Below are positions 25,980-35,206 of a DNA stretch of 54,916 nt, in pieces. The DNA is from SAR92 bacterium MED-G29 (lineage in GTDB: Bacteria; Pseudomonadota; Gammaproteobacteria; Pseudomonadales; Porticoccaceae), in NCBI GenBank assembly GCA_002457245.1, contig NTJY01000003.1:1-54916 (forward strand), written 5' to 3'. The notes beneath the pieces were generated by a model. The model saw nothing but the letters and a program-made list of their open reading frames with translations. It was not told the origin of the DNA and searched no databases. How positions within the stretch are numbered: the first letter of the stretch is position 1; each line of letters opens with the position of its first letter. The translations under genes and the position numbers were made by a program.

Positions 25980-28577
25980 TTAGTTTGCAACTATATTAAT
26001 TAGTTTTCCCGGGATAACGATGATCTTTTGGATAACGTTTCCCGCTATGAATCTTTTTACATTAGAGTCATTAACTGCAATGGTTTCCAGTTCTTGTTTG
26101 GAAATATCAGGGGAGACATCAACTTTTCCTCTAACTTTGCCATTTACTTGAAGAACAATGGTAATAATACTTCGAGCTAGGGCTGAATCATCCACTTGAG
26201 GCCAGATAGCCTCAGTAAGTTCTTCTGACCTACCCAATACCTTCCAAAGTTTATGGCATATATGGGGAGCGACCGGGGAGAGAAGTAAAATGGCATTTTC
26301 TAGTGCTTCATGGCGAGTTGCTTTTGTCTGCTCTGAATGATCATTGTGCTTGGCAACTTCATTCAACAGCTCCATCACTGCTGCGATAGCTGTGTTAAAA
26401 GTGTTGCGACGGCCAAAGTCGTCACTGACTTTAAGAATAGTCTCATGGGTTTTTCGTCTTAGATCTTTATGTTTTGGGTTGAGATTATCCTTGTCTAGGG
26501 GTTCTGATTGTCCGCTTTCAACATGCTCTTGCACCATTTTCCACAATTTTCGCAAAAATCTATGAGCTCCCAAAACACCCTCATCGCTCCACTCTAATGT
26601 TTGTTCGGGAGGAGCGGCGAACATTGTAAAAAGTCGAACAGTATCTGCACCGAATCTATCGATGGTCGTCTGAGGGTCAACACCATTATTTTTAGACTTA
26701 GACATTTTAGTGATTCCACCACTGAATACTGAAAGTCCTGTCTTTGTCTCTAGTGCCGAAAGAGCCCTACCTTTTTCATCACGCTTAACGGTAACTTCGT
26801 CCGGGGATAGCCAAATTTTACGACCATCGTTTTCTTTGTAAAATGATTCAGCCAATACCATGCCCTGACACAGCAAGCTTTTGAATGGCTCATCGCTATT
26901 TACAAGACCTTCATCACGTAGAAGTTTATGGAAGAACCGGGCATACAGTAGATGTAAAATTGCGTGCTCTATTCCACCTACATACTGATCGACAGGAAGC
27001 CAATAATTCGCTCGCACTGGGTCTAGCATTGCTGAATCTAGATCGGGGCAGGTAAATCTCGCGTGATACCAAGAGGATTCCATGAAGGTGTCAAAGGTAT
27101 CAGTTTCTTGCTCAACTGGTTCACCATTTAACTCTGCTTTACACCAAGATTTGTCTGCTTTGATAGGTGATTGAATACTATTCATACTGACGTCAGTAGG
27201 AAGCAACACTGGGAGCCTGTCTGCTGGTACAGCGATCTCCCCACCATTAGCTAGATTGTAAATTGGGATTGGTGCCCCCCAATACCTCTGTCGGCTGACT
27301 CCCCAATCCCGTAATCGGTAGTTCGTTGCCATTGATCCATGTTGAGTAGATTCTAAATCAGATGCTATTTTCTCGGCTGCGGTGTTAAAGTCCAGACCAT
27401 TATATTTGCCTGAATTAGTTAAAGTACCCTTTTCTGTGAGAGCTTCAGTTTCTATATTCGTGTCTTTATGCTCTGCTGATAAAACAACCTGTGTAATTGG
27501 GAGGACATATTTTTTGGCAAATTCATAGTCTCTTTGATCATGCCCAGGGACTGCCATAACAGCTCCTGATCCATAGTCCATTAGCACATAATTTCCTACC
27601 CAAACTGGAACAGTCTCTCCAGATAATGGATGCACAGCAGTAATTCCTAAATCCATGCCTAATTTTTCCATAGTTGCCATATCAGCTTCTGAGGTTTTCT
27701 GTGATTGGCACTGGTCAATAAATTTGGCTATGGACGAATTTTTTTCAGCTAACTTTAAGGTAATTGGGTGTTGCGTTGCTAGTGTCAAATAAGTCACGCC
27801 CATCAGGGTATCAGGACGAGTTGTAAAAACATTGAGGTGGCTATATTCAGAAATAGATTCGGATAAATCAAACACGACATTCACTCCTTGACTTTTACCA
27901 ATCCAATTGCGCTGCATAGTTTTTACTTGTTCGGGCCATTGATCCAGTCCGTCCAAATCATCTATTAACTGGTCAGCATAGTCGGTGATGCGAATAAACC
28001 ATTGATCTATCTCTTTTATTTCAACTTGAACTCCAGATCGCCATCCTTTTCCATCAATAACTTGTTCATTCGCAAGAACAGTTTCATCCACAGGATCCCA
28101 ATTAACGGCGCTGGTTTTTTTATAGACTAAGCCCTTTTCGAATAGTTTAGTAAAGAACCACTGCTCCCATTTGTAGTAAGTTGGTTCACATGTTGCTAAT
28201 TCTCGGGACCAGTCAATGCCAAAGCCAAGGCTTTGTAATTGAGATTTCATATAAGAGATATTATCGTGAGTCCATTTCGATGGAGCGGTATTGTTTTCTA
28301 CAGCAGCGTTTTCTGCAGGTAATCCAAATGCATCCCAACCCATCGGATGGAGCACATTTTTGCCCTGCATTCGTTGGAATCGAGCGATTACATCAGTAAT
28401 AGTATAATTGCGCACATGACCCATATGAAGCTTCCCACTTGGATAAGGGAACATTGCGAGACAATAGAACTTCTCTTTGGAAGGATCTTCGATAGCTTCA
28501 AACGTTTTGTTGTCTGTCCAAAACTGTTGTGCTTCCCGCTCTATGGATGCAGGATCATAATTTTTATCAAGGGTCAT
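25980..28577 (-). CDS. leuS: Leucyl-tRNA synthetase
   Basis: LeuRS charges tRNA-Leu. The 865-residue protein (E. coli 860) carries the class I motifs HMGH (51-54) and KMSKS (624-628). The CP1 editing domain ([13 protein letters not shown] at about 252 and [13 protein letters not shown] at about 342) is intact. In the ZN-1 insertion the E. coli cysteines are absent: the segment reads [20 protein letters not shown] then WRSG (159-182), so no zinc is expected there. It has its own promoter in the 132-base gap after the peroxiredoxin gene. Confidence 0.97.
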   Translation of the reverse strand: MTLDKNYDPASIEREAQQFWTDNKTFEAIEDPSKEKFYCLAMFPYPSGKLHMGHVRNYTITDVIARFQRMQGKNVLHPMGWDAFGLPAENAAVENNTAPSKWTHDNISYMKSQLQSLGFGIDWSRELATCEPTYYKWEQWFFTKLFEKGLVYKKTSAVNWDPVDETVLANEQVIDGKGWRSGVQVEIKEIDQWFIRITDYADQLIDDLDGLDQWPEQVKTMQRNWIGKSQGVNVVFDLSESISEYSHLNVFTTRPDTLMGVTYLTLATQHPITLKLAEKNSSIAKFIDQCQSQKTSEADMATMEKLGMDLGITAVHPLSGETVPVWVGNYVLMDYGSGAVMAVPGHDQRDYEFAKKYVLPITQVVLSAEHKDTNIETEALTEKGTLTNSGKYNGLDFNTAAEKIASDLESTQHGSMATNYRLRDWGVSRQRYWGAPIPIYNLANGGEIAVPADRLPVLLPTDVSMNSIQSPIKADKSWCKAELNGEPVEQETDTFDTFMESSWYHARFTCPDLDSAMLDPVRANYWLPVDQYVGGIEHAILHLLYARFFHKLLRDEGLVNSDEPFKSLLCQGMVLAESFYKENDGRKIWLSPDEVTVKRDEKGRALSALETKTGLSVFSGGITKMSKSKNNGVDPQTTIDRFGADTVRLFTMFAAPPEQTLEWSDEGVLGAHRFLRKLWKMVQEHVESGQSEPLDKDNLNPKHKDLRRKTHETILKVSDDFGRRNTFNTAIAAVMELLNEVAKHNDHSEQTKATRHEALENAILLLSPVAPHICHKLWKVLGRSEELTEAIWPQVDDSALARSIITIVLQVNGKVRGKVDVSPDISKQELETIAVNDSNVKRFIAGNVIQKIIVIPGKLINIVAN

Positions 28578-28615
28578 GAATAGCCACTGTTTTTGCGAAT
28601 TTGAAATCAGCGACG

Positions 28616-28645
28616 ATTATAGGTGATTGTGCGCCACTCTAACAG
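28616..28645 (-). promoter_or_regulatory. Promoter of leuS-lptE-holA
   Basis: On the minus strand a perfect TATAAT (28616-28621) lies 38 bases before the leuS ATG. The best -35 is CTGTTA (28640-28645) at 18 bases, a poor match. The discriminator (cgtcgctg) is GC-rich. The strong -10 and the unusually long gap support it. Confidence 0.55.
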
Positions 28646-28709
28646 ACGCTCACAAGGAATGTAGCTTACTGCAACCCTCTTTTCTCGTTCTACATTGGGT
28701 GTTTGGTAA

Positions 28710-29240
28710 TTAGGACGAACCTCGGCTGGGAATACCAAGCAGTTTAAGTGTTTGAGCAATATCCTCAGCTGAGGTAGCTGCGTTTATTTGTTTGTCTACG
28801 AAGAGCACTTTCCCATCCTTGCCTATGTAGACAGTGTGCCGTTTTGGAACGCCATAAAACGCAAGCACGTCGTACGCTTCCGCAGTTTTTTTAGACGGAT
28901 CACTAAGCAGAGGGAAATCTGCATCATTCTCTTCTGCAAACTCAGTATTTGTATCTAGGTCGTCAACACTTGCCATAAAATAGGCCACCTCAAGATCCCT
29001 CAAAAGATGCCCATTTTGAGCAAGAGATTTGCATTCTATTGTGCAGCCACTTGTAAATGCTCGCGGATACCAAGCAATTACGACGGCTTCTTTATCGTGA
29101 AACTGGCTGAGTGTGTAAGTATTTCCATCTGTTGCCTGAAGCTCGAAATCGGGGGCCTGGTCTCCAATTTCCAGCGTTAAAGCAAAATTGGAAATTAATA
29201 CACTGGTAACCAACATAGTTAAATTTTTTAAAGCTGACAT
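28710..29240 (-). CDS. Exported peroxiredoxin (BCP/AhpC-TSA type)
   Basis: This is a thiol peroxidase-like protein of 176 residues. Residues 1 to about 22 form a signal peptide (LTMLVTSVLISNFALT), so it should act in the periplasm. The thioredoxin fold follows: GDQAPDFELQATDG, then WYPRAFTSGCTIECKSLAQN with peroxidatic Cys66 and a second Cys70 (CxxxC). Cytosolic Bcp proteins in Proteobacteria usually have five-residue spacing and no signal. ATG 29240 has aggagg 9 bases upstream; a GTG at 29249 falls on that site. It lies 13 bases after lnt, so it is probably cotranscribed with it. Confidence 0.87.
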   Translation of the reverse strand: MSALKNLTMLVTSVLISNFALTLEIGDQAPDFELQATDGNTYTLSQFHDKEAVVIAWYPRAFTSGCTIECKSLAQNGHLLRDLEVAYFMASVDDLDTNTEFAEENDADFPLLSDPSKKTAEAYDVLAFYGVPKRHTVYIGKDGKVLFVDKQINAATSAEDIAQTLKLLGIPSRGSS

Positions 29241-29253
29241 ATTTACCACCCTC

Positions 29254-30750
29254 CTAGGGCTCTAATTTGGATCTTAAAATCACTAACGACAGGCAGCTGA
29301 GCATCGAAAAAATGATGATCGGCCAGGACCCAACCATCGAAAAAGGGGTATAACCTGTCCTGGGTTGAACAGTTCCACTGAATGTACTTTTCACACCTCT
29401 GTCAAGCGAAGCCTGCAAATGCCCTTTGAAGTCTATAAAACCCGTTATTCCGTTGTTAGTTGCCCTGACAACTGGCTTAGCGTTTTCTATTGCCCTCATC
29501 CTGACCATTTGCATATGCTGAATTGGGCCTAGAGATCGACCAAACCAGGTATCATTGCTCACTGTCACGATCAGAGAGGACTGGAGAGTGTTACGTGCTA
29601 CCAGGTCCGGATAGACCACTTCATAGCAAATGACTGCAGAAACATATTGCCCCCTGATTGAGAATGGCTGTTGATCGCGACTTCCTTTGGTTATTTTGGA
29701 CATAGGTAGATCGAAGAATTTTATTAGACCGCGAATATAGCTTTCGAAGGGCACATATTCGCCGAAAGGAACAAGTCTTGTTTTATTATATTGCTCGGCG
29801 CGATCATTCACTGCTAAAAGAGAATTATAGTAGTAGTTTTGCTTCTCTGGGTTATACGTTATGGCGCCGGCAAGAAGAGTTGCGTTATGTTCTTTTGCTC
29901 GCAGTTTGAGGCTTTCCATATACCTTGGAATTCTCTCGGGTATAGTGGGAATTGCGGCTTCAGGCCAAACGATAATATCATGATCCCAAAGGGGCTCAGT
30001 TTGCTTGGCCAACTGCTGCATAATACTGACTCTCATGTTCGTTGACCACTTTTCGTTTTGAGGAATATTTGGTTGAATTAGGGCCACGGACAAGGAATTA
30101 TCAGTTTCTTGAGTCCAATTTATACTCTGTAGAAAGTATCCGCCTAGAAATAAAGCCACGGTTAGTGAACAGAGCAGTCTCGGATAGGTGAACCTGTTTA
30201 GACTCTGACAGAGAAGTGTTAAAAGGACTGACAGCAAGGCGCAAAAATAACTTAAAAGAAAAACTCCTCCTAGAGGTGCCCAACCACTCAACCATGTGTC
30301 AGTGTGACTATATCCCGCATATAACCAAGGGAATCCGGTTAGCACCCATGAGCGAAGCCACTCGCTGAGAACCCATAAAGAAGGACAGCCAAGAACTAAA
30401 GCCAATTGAGTTTTTGGCAGATATCCAAAAAGAACAAATGGCAAGGCAAAAATAGCGCCAAAAAGTAAACAGAATATGATTGTTGCTGTGAATGCTAGTG
30501 GTGCAGCCAAAAAGCCAAACTCATGGATACTTACATAAATCCAACTTGCACCGGAAAGAAAAAGTCCGAAACCGTAGAAAAATGAATTTAAAAAAGCTTT
30601 TCCATTACTTTGGTTTATTAGCTTATGAAACAGTATAGCGATACTAATGACCGTAATTGGCCACAAACCAAAAGGAGCCAAGCCCAACGGGAAAATTGCA
30701 CCTGCGAGGACCAGTAAACAATTTTGCCTGACATTGTTAGGCATGTTCAT
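29254..30750 (-). CDS. lnt: Apolipoprotein N-acyltransferase
   Basis: Lnt adds the third acyl chain to the N-terminal Cys of outer-membrane lipoproteins. The 498-residue protein (E. coli 512) has about six N-terminal membrane segments, a nitrilase-like periplasmic domain and a last membrane helix (WPIIIFSMLSCLSLVIL). The catalytic triad is visible: E264 in WPEAAIP, K323 in YNKTRLVPFGEY and C375 in VICYEVVYPD. It overlaps corC by four bases, the conserved corC-lnt pair. Confidence 0.95.
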   Translation of the reverse strand: MNMPNNVRQNCLLVLAGAIFPLGLAPFGLWPITVISIAILFHKLINQSNGKAFLNSFFYGFGLFLSGASWIYVSIHEFGFLAAPLAFTATIIFCLLFGAIFALPFVLFGYLPKTQLALVLGCPSLWVLSEWLRSWVLTGFPWLYAGYSHTDTWLSGWAPLGGVFLLSYFCALLSVLLTLLCQSLNRFTYPRLLCSLTVALFLGGYFLQSINWTQETDNSLSVALIQPNIPQNEKWSTNMRVSIMQQLAKQTEPLWDHDIIVWPEAAIPTIPERIPRYMESLKLRAKEHNATLLAGAITYNPEKQNYYYNSLLAVNDRAEQYNKTRLVPFGEYVPFESYIRGLIKFFDLPMSKITKGSRDQQPFSIRGQYVSAVICYEVVYPDLVARNTLQSSLIVTVSNDTWFGRSLGPIQHMQMVRMRAIENAKPVVRATNNGITGFIDFKGHLQASLDRGVKSTFSGTVQPRTGYTPFSMVGSWPIIIFSMLSCLSLVILRSKLEP

Positions 30751-31586
30751 GAACTTACTTTAGATACATCCAATTGAGTGATTTTTCTTTTATCTCCACC
30801 TGTTACGGTAAAAGTGAATCTATCGATAGTTACTTTTTCTTTAAGAGAAGGTAGTCGTCCAAAGGCATTTATAACAAGCCCGCCTACAGTATCAAATTCA
30901 TCATCTGGCAAGCCGACGTCGAAAAATTCGTTGAAGTCAGCTATATCGGTTACAGCATCAATCGAGAAGCAATTTTCGGCTAATCTTCTAATTTGTTCAG
31001 GTTCATACTCGTCCGTTTCATCTTCAATTTCTCCTACGATTTCCTCAAGTACATCTTCAATGGTCAAAAGACCCGATACTCCGCCATATTCGTCGATTAC
31101 GATTGCCATATGGTAGCGCTGCTCCCGAAATTCTTGGAGAAGAACATTTAGACGTTTGCTTTCGGGAATTACTGTTGCTGGTCGCAACATATTCTTCAAA
31201 TCAAAGGCTTCTTTACCTGACAGAACTAAAGGTAATAATTCTTTGGCTAGCAATATTCCTTGGATGTCGTCTGAGGATTCCCCAACAACGGGGAATCTGG
31301 AGTGCTGGGACTGCACAACGACCTTGAGTATTTCCTCAAGAGAAGCATTTACATCAACAAACTTCATTTGTGATCTTGGAATCATTATTTCGCGAGCTTG
31401 AAGATCAGAGACCTTTAGAGCTCCTTCCATTATCTGTAGAGCATCTGCATCAATAATAGATTCATTCTCGGCGCTGCGAAGCATATCAGCAACTTCATCA
31501 CTACTTGTTGGACTCGGAGAGAAAACTTTTAAGAGTCTCTTGAAAAATGGCTCAGATGGTTTACTGCTTGATGATTCGTCACTCAT
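30747..31586 (-). CDS. corC: CorC/YbeX family CBS-domain protein
   Basis: The 279-residue protein has a CBS pair beginning at MIPRSQMKFVDVNA (about residue 66) and continuing through FPVVGESSDDIQGILLAKEL and IDEYGGVSGLLTIEDVLEEIVGEI. A C-terminal CorC_HlyC domain follows. It is named for Mg/Co efflux associated with CorA. Recent work links YbeX to ribosome and RNA metabolism, which would fit its linkage to ybeY and ybeZ. It lacks membrane segments. Distance to ybeY is 23 bases; overlap with lnt is 4. Confidence 0.93.
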   Translation of the reverse strand: MSDESSSSKPSEPFFKRLLKVFSPSPTSSDEVADMLRSAENESIIDADALQIMEGALKVSDLQAREIMIPRSQMKFVDVNASLEEILKVVVQSQHSRFPVVGESSDDIQGILLAKELLPLVLSGKEAFDLKNMLRPATVIPESKRLNVLLQEFREQRYHMAIVIDEYGGVSGLLTIEDVLEEIVGEIEDETDEYEPEQIRRLAENCFSIDAVTDIADFNEFFDVGLPDDEFDTVGGLVINAFGRLPSLKEKVTIDRFTFTVTGGDKRKITQLDVSKVSS

Positions 31587-31609
31587 AGTAAGCTCAGTGG
31601 TTAAATAAT

Positions 31610-32062
31610 TTAATTTTCATAGGGTTCAGGGTAATTCATTTTCGTTAAGATTTCTGATTCCAGAGCCTCCATAATTTTCGCATCGTTATCTCTATCATGA
31701 TCATAGCCTAACAAATGCAATATTCCATGCACAACTAAGTGAGCCCAGTGAGATTCAATTGATTTACTTTGCTCTTGAGCCTCTCTGAAAACCAATGGAG
31801 CACAAATCACTATGTCTCCGAGTATTGGCATCGGTTCTGGTGTTACTGCATCAAACGGGAAAGATAGGATATTGGTCGATTTTTTTTTGCCGCGGTACTG
31901 ACTATTTAACGCAGTAATTTCATGCTCCTCAACAATCCTAATATTGAGTTCGGTCGCGGTGGTCCTACCTTTTATCGTTGCCTCTGACCAATGCTGAAAT
32001 TTTTCATCACTCGGTATACTTTTTAGAGAGCAGGCTCTTTGAATATCAATATTGAGAGACAT
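31610..32062 (-). CDS. ybeY: Endoribonuclease / 16S rRNA maturation factor YbeY
   Basis: YbeY is a zinc-dependent single-strand RNase needed for 16S rRNA 3' maturation and 70S quality control. The 150-residue protein (E. coli 155) contains the metal motif HGILHLLGYDHD near residue 111. The upstream family motif RGKKKSTNILSFPFD lies near residue 57. Location eight bases after ybeZ matches the widely conserved ybeZ-ybeY-ybeX(-lnt) operon. Confidence 0.95.
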   Translation of the reverse strand: MSLNIDIQRACSLKSIPSDEKFQHWSEATIKGRTTATELNIRIVEEHEITALNSQYRGKKKSTNILSFPFDAVTPEPMPILGDIVICAPLVFREAQEQSKSIESHWAHLVVHGILHLLGYDHDRDNDAKIMEALESEILTKMNYPEPYEN

Positions 32063-32070
32063 GGGTTGTA

Positions 32071-33075
32071 TTAGGTATCGCTCTCATAGGTATCGTAAGC
32101 ATCTACAATACTTTGAACAATAGGATGCCTGACTACGTCACGAGATTCGAAATGAGTAAAGCTAATTTCGGCGACAGTTTTAAGGACATTGCAGGCATGA
32201 ACAAGGCCAGAGCTGGTGCCGCGTGGTAAATCAATCTGTGACATATCACCGGTTATGACTGCCGTTGAGCCAAAACCGATTCGAGTAAGGAACATTTTCA
32301 TTTGTTCGCGAGTAGTATTCTGACTCTCATCAAGGATAATATAAGCTCCATTAAGAGTTCTGCCGCGCATATATGCCAGTGGGGCTACCTCAATAATATT
32401 TCGTTCCTGTAATTTTGCCACAACATCAAACCCAAGCATTTCATGTAGTGCGTCATAAAGTGGTCTCAAGTAAGGATCGACTTTCTGAGCGAGATCTCCA
32501 GGCAAAAAACCAAGCCTCTCTCCTGCTTCAACAGCAGGTCGAACCAGTAAAACTCGCTCGACTTCATCCCTGAGAAATGCCTCAACAGCACAAGCTACAG
32601 CTAAATAGGTTTTCCCTGTTCCAGCTGGACCAATTCCAAAGTTAATATCATGAGTTTGTATGGATCTAACATAACGTTGTTGATTTATTCCCCTTGGCTT
32701 TATGGTGCCTTTTTTTGTTCGAATAACCGAATAGTTATCGATGTCGGTGACTGATTGATGAGGGTCTTGTGGTTGATCCATAGGAATTTTCTTCTCAAAT
32801 TGTCTTAGACAAAGGTGCACTTCCTCTAGAGTGATATCTCTGTAGTGCGCTGTTTCTTGATATAAGTCGTATAAAGTGTTGATAGCAAACTGGGATTTGT
32901 GAGGGTCACCAAAAGCTGTAAAAAAATTGTCTCTAGACCGAATTTCGATCTTCAATCTGCTTTCGATGAGGCGAATATTATCTTCAAACTGGCCACGAAG
33001 AGAGGCTAATCTTTTAACGTCATTTGGTTCTAGCGTAATGGAAAACTCAGATGGCTGTTTTTGAGATTGTTTCAA
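32071..33075 (-). CDS. ybeZ: PhoH-like ATPase YbeZ
   Basis: YbeZ is a PhoH-family P-loop NTPase that partners YbeY in RNA processing. The 334-residue protein has Walker A GPAGTGKTYLAVACA (149-163) and Walker B region YIILDESQNTTREQM near 246. The N-terminal ITLEPNDVKRLASLRGQFEDN matches the E. coli start region. The only start in frame before that block is TTG 33075. It has no purine-rich ribosome-binding site: the bases before it are pyrimidines (tctttctcctc). A stop lies nine codons further upstream. Confidence 0.93.
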   Translation of the reverse strand: MKQSQKQPSEFSITLEPNDVKRLASLRGQFEDNIRLIESRLKIEIRSRDNFFTAFGDPHKSQFAINTLYDLYQETAHYRDITLEEVHLCLRQFEKKIPMDQPQDPHQSVTDIDNYSVIRTKKGTIKPRGINQQRYVRSIQTHDINFGIGPAGTGKTYLAVACAVEAFLRDEVERVLLVRPAVEAGERLGFLPGDLAQKVDPYLRPLYDALHEMLGFDVVAKLQERNIIEVAPLAYMRGRTLNGAYIILDESQNTTREQMKMFLTRIGFGSTAVITGDMSQIDLPRGTSSGLVHACNVLKTVAEISFTHFESRDVVRHPIVQSIVDAYDTYESDT

Positions 33076-33113
33076 GAGGAGAAAGAGAACCCTAGGTTGT
33101 TATTTGGAAGGCT

Positions 33114-33143
33114 AGCATAGCTTGATTTTATCATCTCAGTAAA
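33114..33143 (-). promoter_or_regulatory. Probable promoter of the ybeZ operon
   Basis: On the minus strand TTTACT (33138-33143) and TATGCT (33114-33119) are spaced by 18 bases. Start of transcription about 7 bases on would give a leader of roughly 30 nt before the TTG start. Both boxes are moderate matches. Confidence 0.4.
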
Positions 33144-33249
33144 CCTTTTTGCTTCTGAAGGAGTGATTAGCGAACAGAAATTTTTATTATCTGTCTTACA
33201 GTCAAGACGATACTGTTGGATTATTTAACAATTAAAATTTACTTGAATA

Positions 33250-33258
33250 TGCTATTAT
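33250..33258 (+). promoter_or_regulatory. Extended -10 promoter before the DUF1820 gene
   Basis: tgcTATTAT carries a TGn extension and a near-consensus -10 box 38 bases before the ATG at 33297. No good -35 is found 16-18 bases upstream, which an extended -10 can tolerate. The surrounding 33150-33296 is AT-rich and otherwise holds nothing I recognise. Confidence 0.4.
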
Positions 33259-33296
33259 CTCAACACAATTATTACTCAACAACTAAGTGATTTTTT

Positions 33297-33632
33297 ATGG
33301 CCGCTGATCCTATTTATCGAATTACATTTTTTAACCAAGGTCAGGTATATGAAATTTATGCAAAGCATGTTTTTCAAAGTGATCTCTGGGGCTTTTTGGA
33401 GGTTGAAGAGTTTCTGTTTGGTGAACGATCACAGATGATCGTTGATCCTGCAGAAGAGAAATTAAAAAATGAGTTCTCTGCAATTAAAAGAAGTTTTATT
33501 CCAATGCAGTCGATTGTGCGCATCGATGAAGTTGAGAAAGAGGGTGCTGGGAAGATCACTGAAGCGGACGGAGGAAATGTCAGGCCTTTCCCTTTCTCCT
33601 CCATGGTAGGTGGGAAGCCGCTGGCTGAATAG
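33297..33632 (+). CDS. DUF1820 family protein
   Basis: This 111-residue soluble protein has the DUF1820 pattern: IYRITFFNQGQVYEIYAKHV at residues 5-24, then GFLEVEEFLFGE, and VDPAEEKLKNEF followed by RSFIPMQSIVRIDEVEKEG. The family is found in Gammaproteobacteria and has no known function. There is no signal peptide, membrane segment or catalytic motif. It is divergent from ybeZ and precedes the type II secretion genes by 104 bases. That spacer has its own promoter signal, so operon membership is doubtful. Confidence 0.85.
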   Translation: MAADPIYRITFFNQGQVYEIYAKHVFQSDLWGFLEVEEFLFGERSQMIVDPAEEKLKNEFSAIKRSFIPMQSIVRIDEVEKEGAGKITEADGGNVRPFPFSSMVGGKPLAE

Positions 33633-33701
33633 ACCTCAGCTCATATCTAAATGAGGTGATAATGTAAGGGTTTATGTTGCCTGTAGTAAAAAAGGGTTTT
33701 T

Positions 33702-33710
33702 TGGTATAAA
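33702..33710 (+). promoter_or_regulatory. Extended -10 promoter before gspE
   Basis: tggTATAAA gives a TGn-extended -10 box 26 bases before the gspE ATG. There is no consensus -35 at the right distance. If used, it would start the whole gspE-to-gspB transcript. Weak dyads nearby (acctca/tgaggt at 33633-33656) lack a T-run and are not called as a terminator. Confidence 0.35.
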
Positions 33711-33736
33711 CGAAAAAGGTTAGGGGGCCCACCAAG

Positions 33737-35200
33737 ATGTCGATATCAAATACTAAGTTGCTTCCTTTCGAGTTTGCTCGAAGTAATGGTATTTTGGTGC
33801 GCGAGATTGAGGGAGACCTTGTTTTATCTCCAGATGCAAGTCGTTCAGCAATCACTGAAGTAAGTCGCATTAATTCAAAGTTTGCTACTGTAACCAGAGT
33901 AGGCAAAGAAGATTTCGACAAAATGTTATCTTCTTTATATAGCGGGAGGAAAAATTCCTCAGAATCGGTGATGGAAGATATAAAAGATTTCGTTGATATG
34001 GAATCAGCCGCAGCGGATCTTGAAGAGACAAGTGATTTGTTAGATTCTGAGGACGATGCTCCGATCATACGCTTGTTAAACGCAATCTTGGCTGAATCCC
34101 TCAAAGAAAATGCCTCTGATATTCACATAGAGCCCTATGAAAAGGAATCTTTGGTGAGATTTAGGTTGGATGGAGTACTGAGTACTGTTTTGAAGCCGTC
34201 CTCGCAAATCACCCCGTTGCTTATTTCTCGAATCAAAGTAATGTCAAAGCTTGATATCGCTGAGAAGCGGCTTCCACAAGATGGCCGAATGACTGTAAAA
34301 CTTGGTGGACGAAGTATTGATCTTCGGATATCTACCATGCCATCCAGTCACGGAGAGAGAGTTGTTATGCGTCTTTTAGACAAAGATGCTGGAAAACTTC
34401 AAGTGGATGACCTTGGAATGCCATCAGAAACATCAGCTCAATTAGATGATTTAATTCGTCGCCCCCATGGAATAATTCTTGTCACTGGGCCAACTGGCTC
34501 AGGTAAAACAACGACCCTTTATGCTGGACTCCAGCAAATGGATCGTCAGGGTCGAAATATAATGACTGTCGAAGATCCTGTAGAATATGATCTACCTGGA
34601 ATTAGCCAGACTCAAATAAATCTGCGCGCTGGAATGACCTTTGCTAGAGGATTGAAAGCAATCTTAAGACAAGATCCGGATGTGATTTTGATAGGTGAGA
34701 TTAGAGATGGTGAGACAGCAGAGATAGCAACGCAGTCCAGTTTAACTGGCCATTTAGTTCTCTCTACTTTACATACAAATACAGCTGCTGGAGCGATTAC
34801 TCGTTTGCAGGACCTTGGTGTGGATAGCTTTTTATTAGCATCTACGATCAGAGGTATCTTGTCACAACGCTTGCTAAGAAAATTGTGTCCTCACTGTAAA
34901 CGACCCTCTGAACCAAACGAGTTCAATCGTGGGTTATTGAAGTTAAAGCCCGGACAAAAAGTATTTGAAGCTAATGGCTGTGAAAAATGTAACAGCACAG
35001 GTTATGCTGGACGTCAGGCTTTGTTTGAGTTAGTTACTGTTGATTCATCTTTGCAGACACTGATTCATGAAAATGCTGGAGAGATAGAATTAGAGGCTAA
35101 AATTCGAGAGCAGGTTCCAAGTATCCGTGAGGCCGGATTTGGTTTAGTTAGAGATGGTTTAACTACAATCGAGGAAGTTCTTCGAGTGACGAGCGTATAA
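33737..35200 (+). CDS. gspE: Type II secretion ATPase GspE
   Basis: GspE is the cytoplasmic hexameric ATPase that drives pseudopilus assembly, anchored through GspL. The 487-residue protein has Walker A GPTGSGKTT (251-259), the Asp box around 277-282 (TVEDPVEYDL), Walker B VILIGEIRDGET (316-327) and the His box LSTLHTNTAAGAI. A zinc-binding tetracysteine (C384, C387, C415, C418) marks it as GspE rather than PilT. ATG 33737 has a run of G about 9 bases upstream. It is the first gene of a 13-gene cluster and lies 6 bases from gspF. Confidence 0.96.
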   Translation: MSISNTKLLPFEFARSNGILVREIEGDLVLSPDASRSAITEVSRINSKFATVTRVGKEDFDKMLSSLYSGRKNSSESVMEDIKDFVDMESAAADLEETSDLLDSEDDAPIIRLLNAILAESLKENASDIHIEPYEKESLVRFRLDGVLSTVLKPSSQITPLLISRIKVMSKLDIAEKRLPQDGRMTVKLGGRSIDLRISTMPSSHGERVVMRLLDKDAGKLQVDDLGMPSETSAQLDDLIRRPHGIILVTGPTGSGKTTTLYAGLQQMDRQGRNIMTVEDPVEYDLPGISQTQINLRAGMTFARGLKAILRQDPDVILIGEIRDGETAEIATQSSLTGHLVLSTLHTNTAAGAITRLQDLGVDSFLLASTIRGILSQRLLRKLCPHCKRPSEPNEFNRGLLKLKPGQKVFEANGCEKCNSTGYAGRQALFELVTVDSSLQTLIHENAGEIELEAKIREQVPSIREAGFGLVRDGLTTIEEVLRVTSV

Positions 35201-35206
35201 TTAGCG

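Noticed and set aside
33633..33700. Possible terminator after the DUF1820 gene
   Set aside because: The dyad acctca/tgaggt has a 13-base loop and no T-run; the aaaaaa-ggg-tttttt stretch is a weak A/T hairpin with a 3-base loop.
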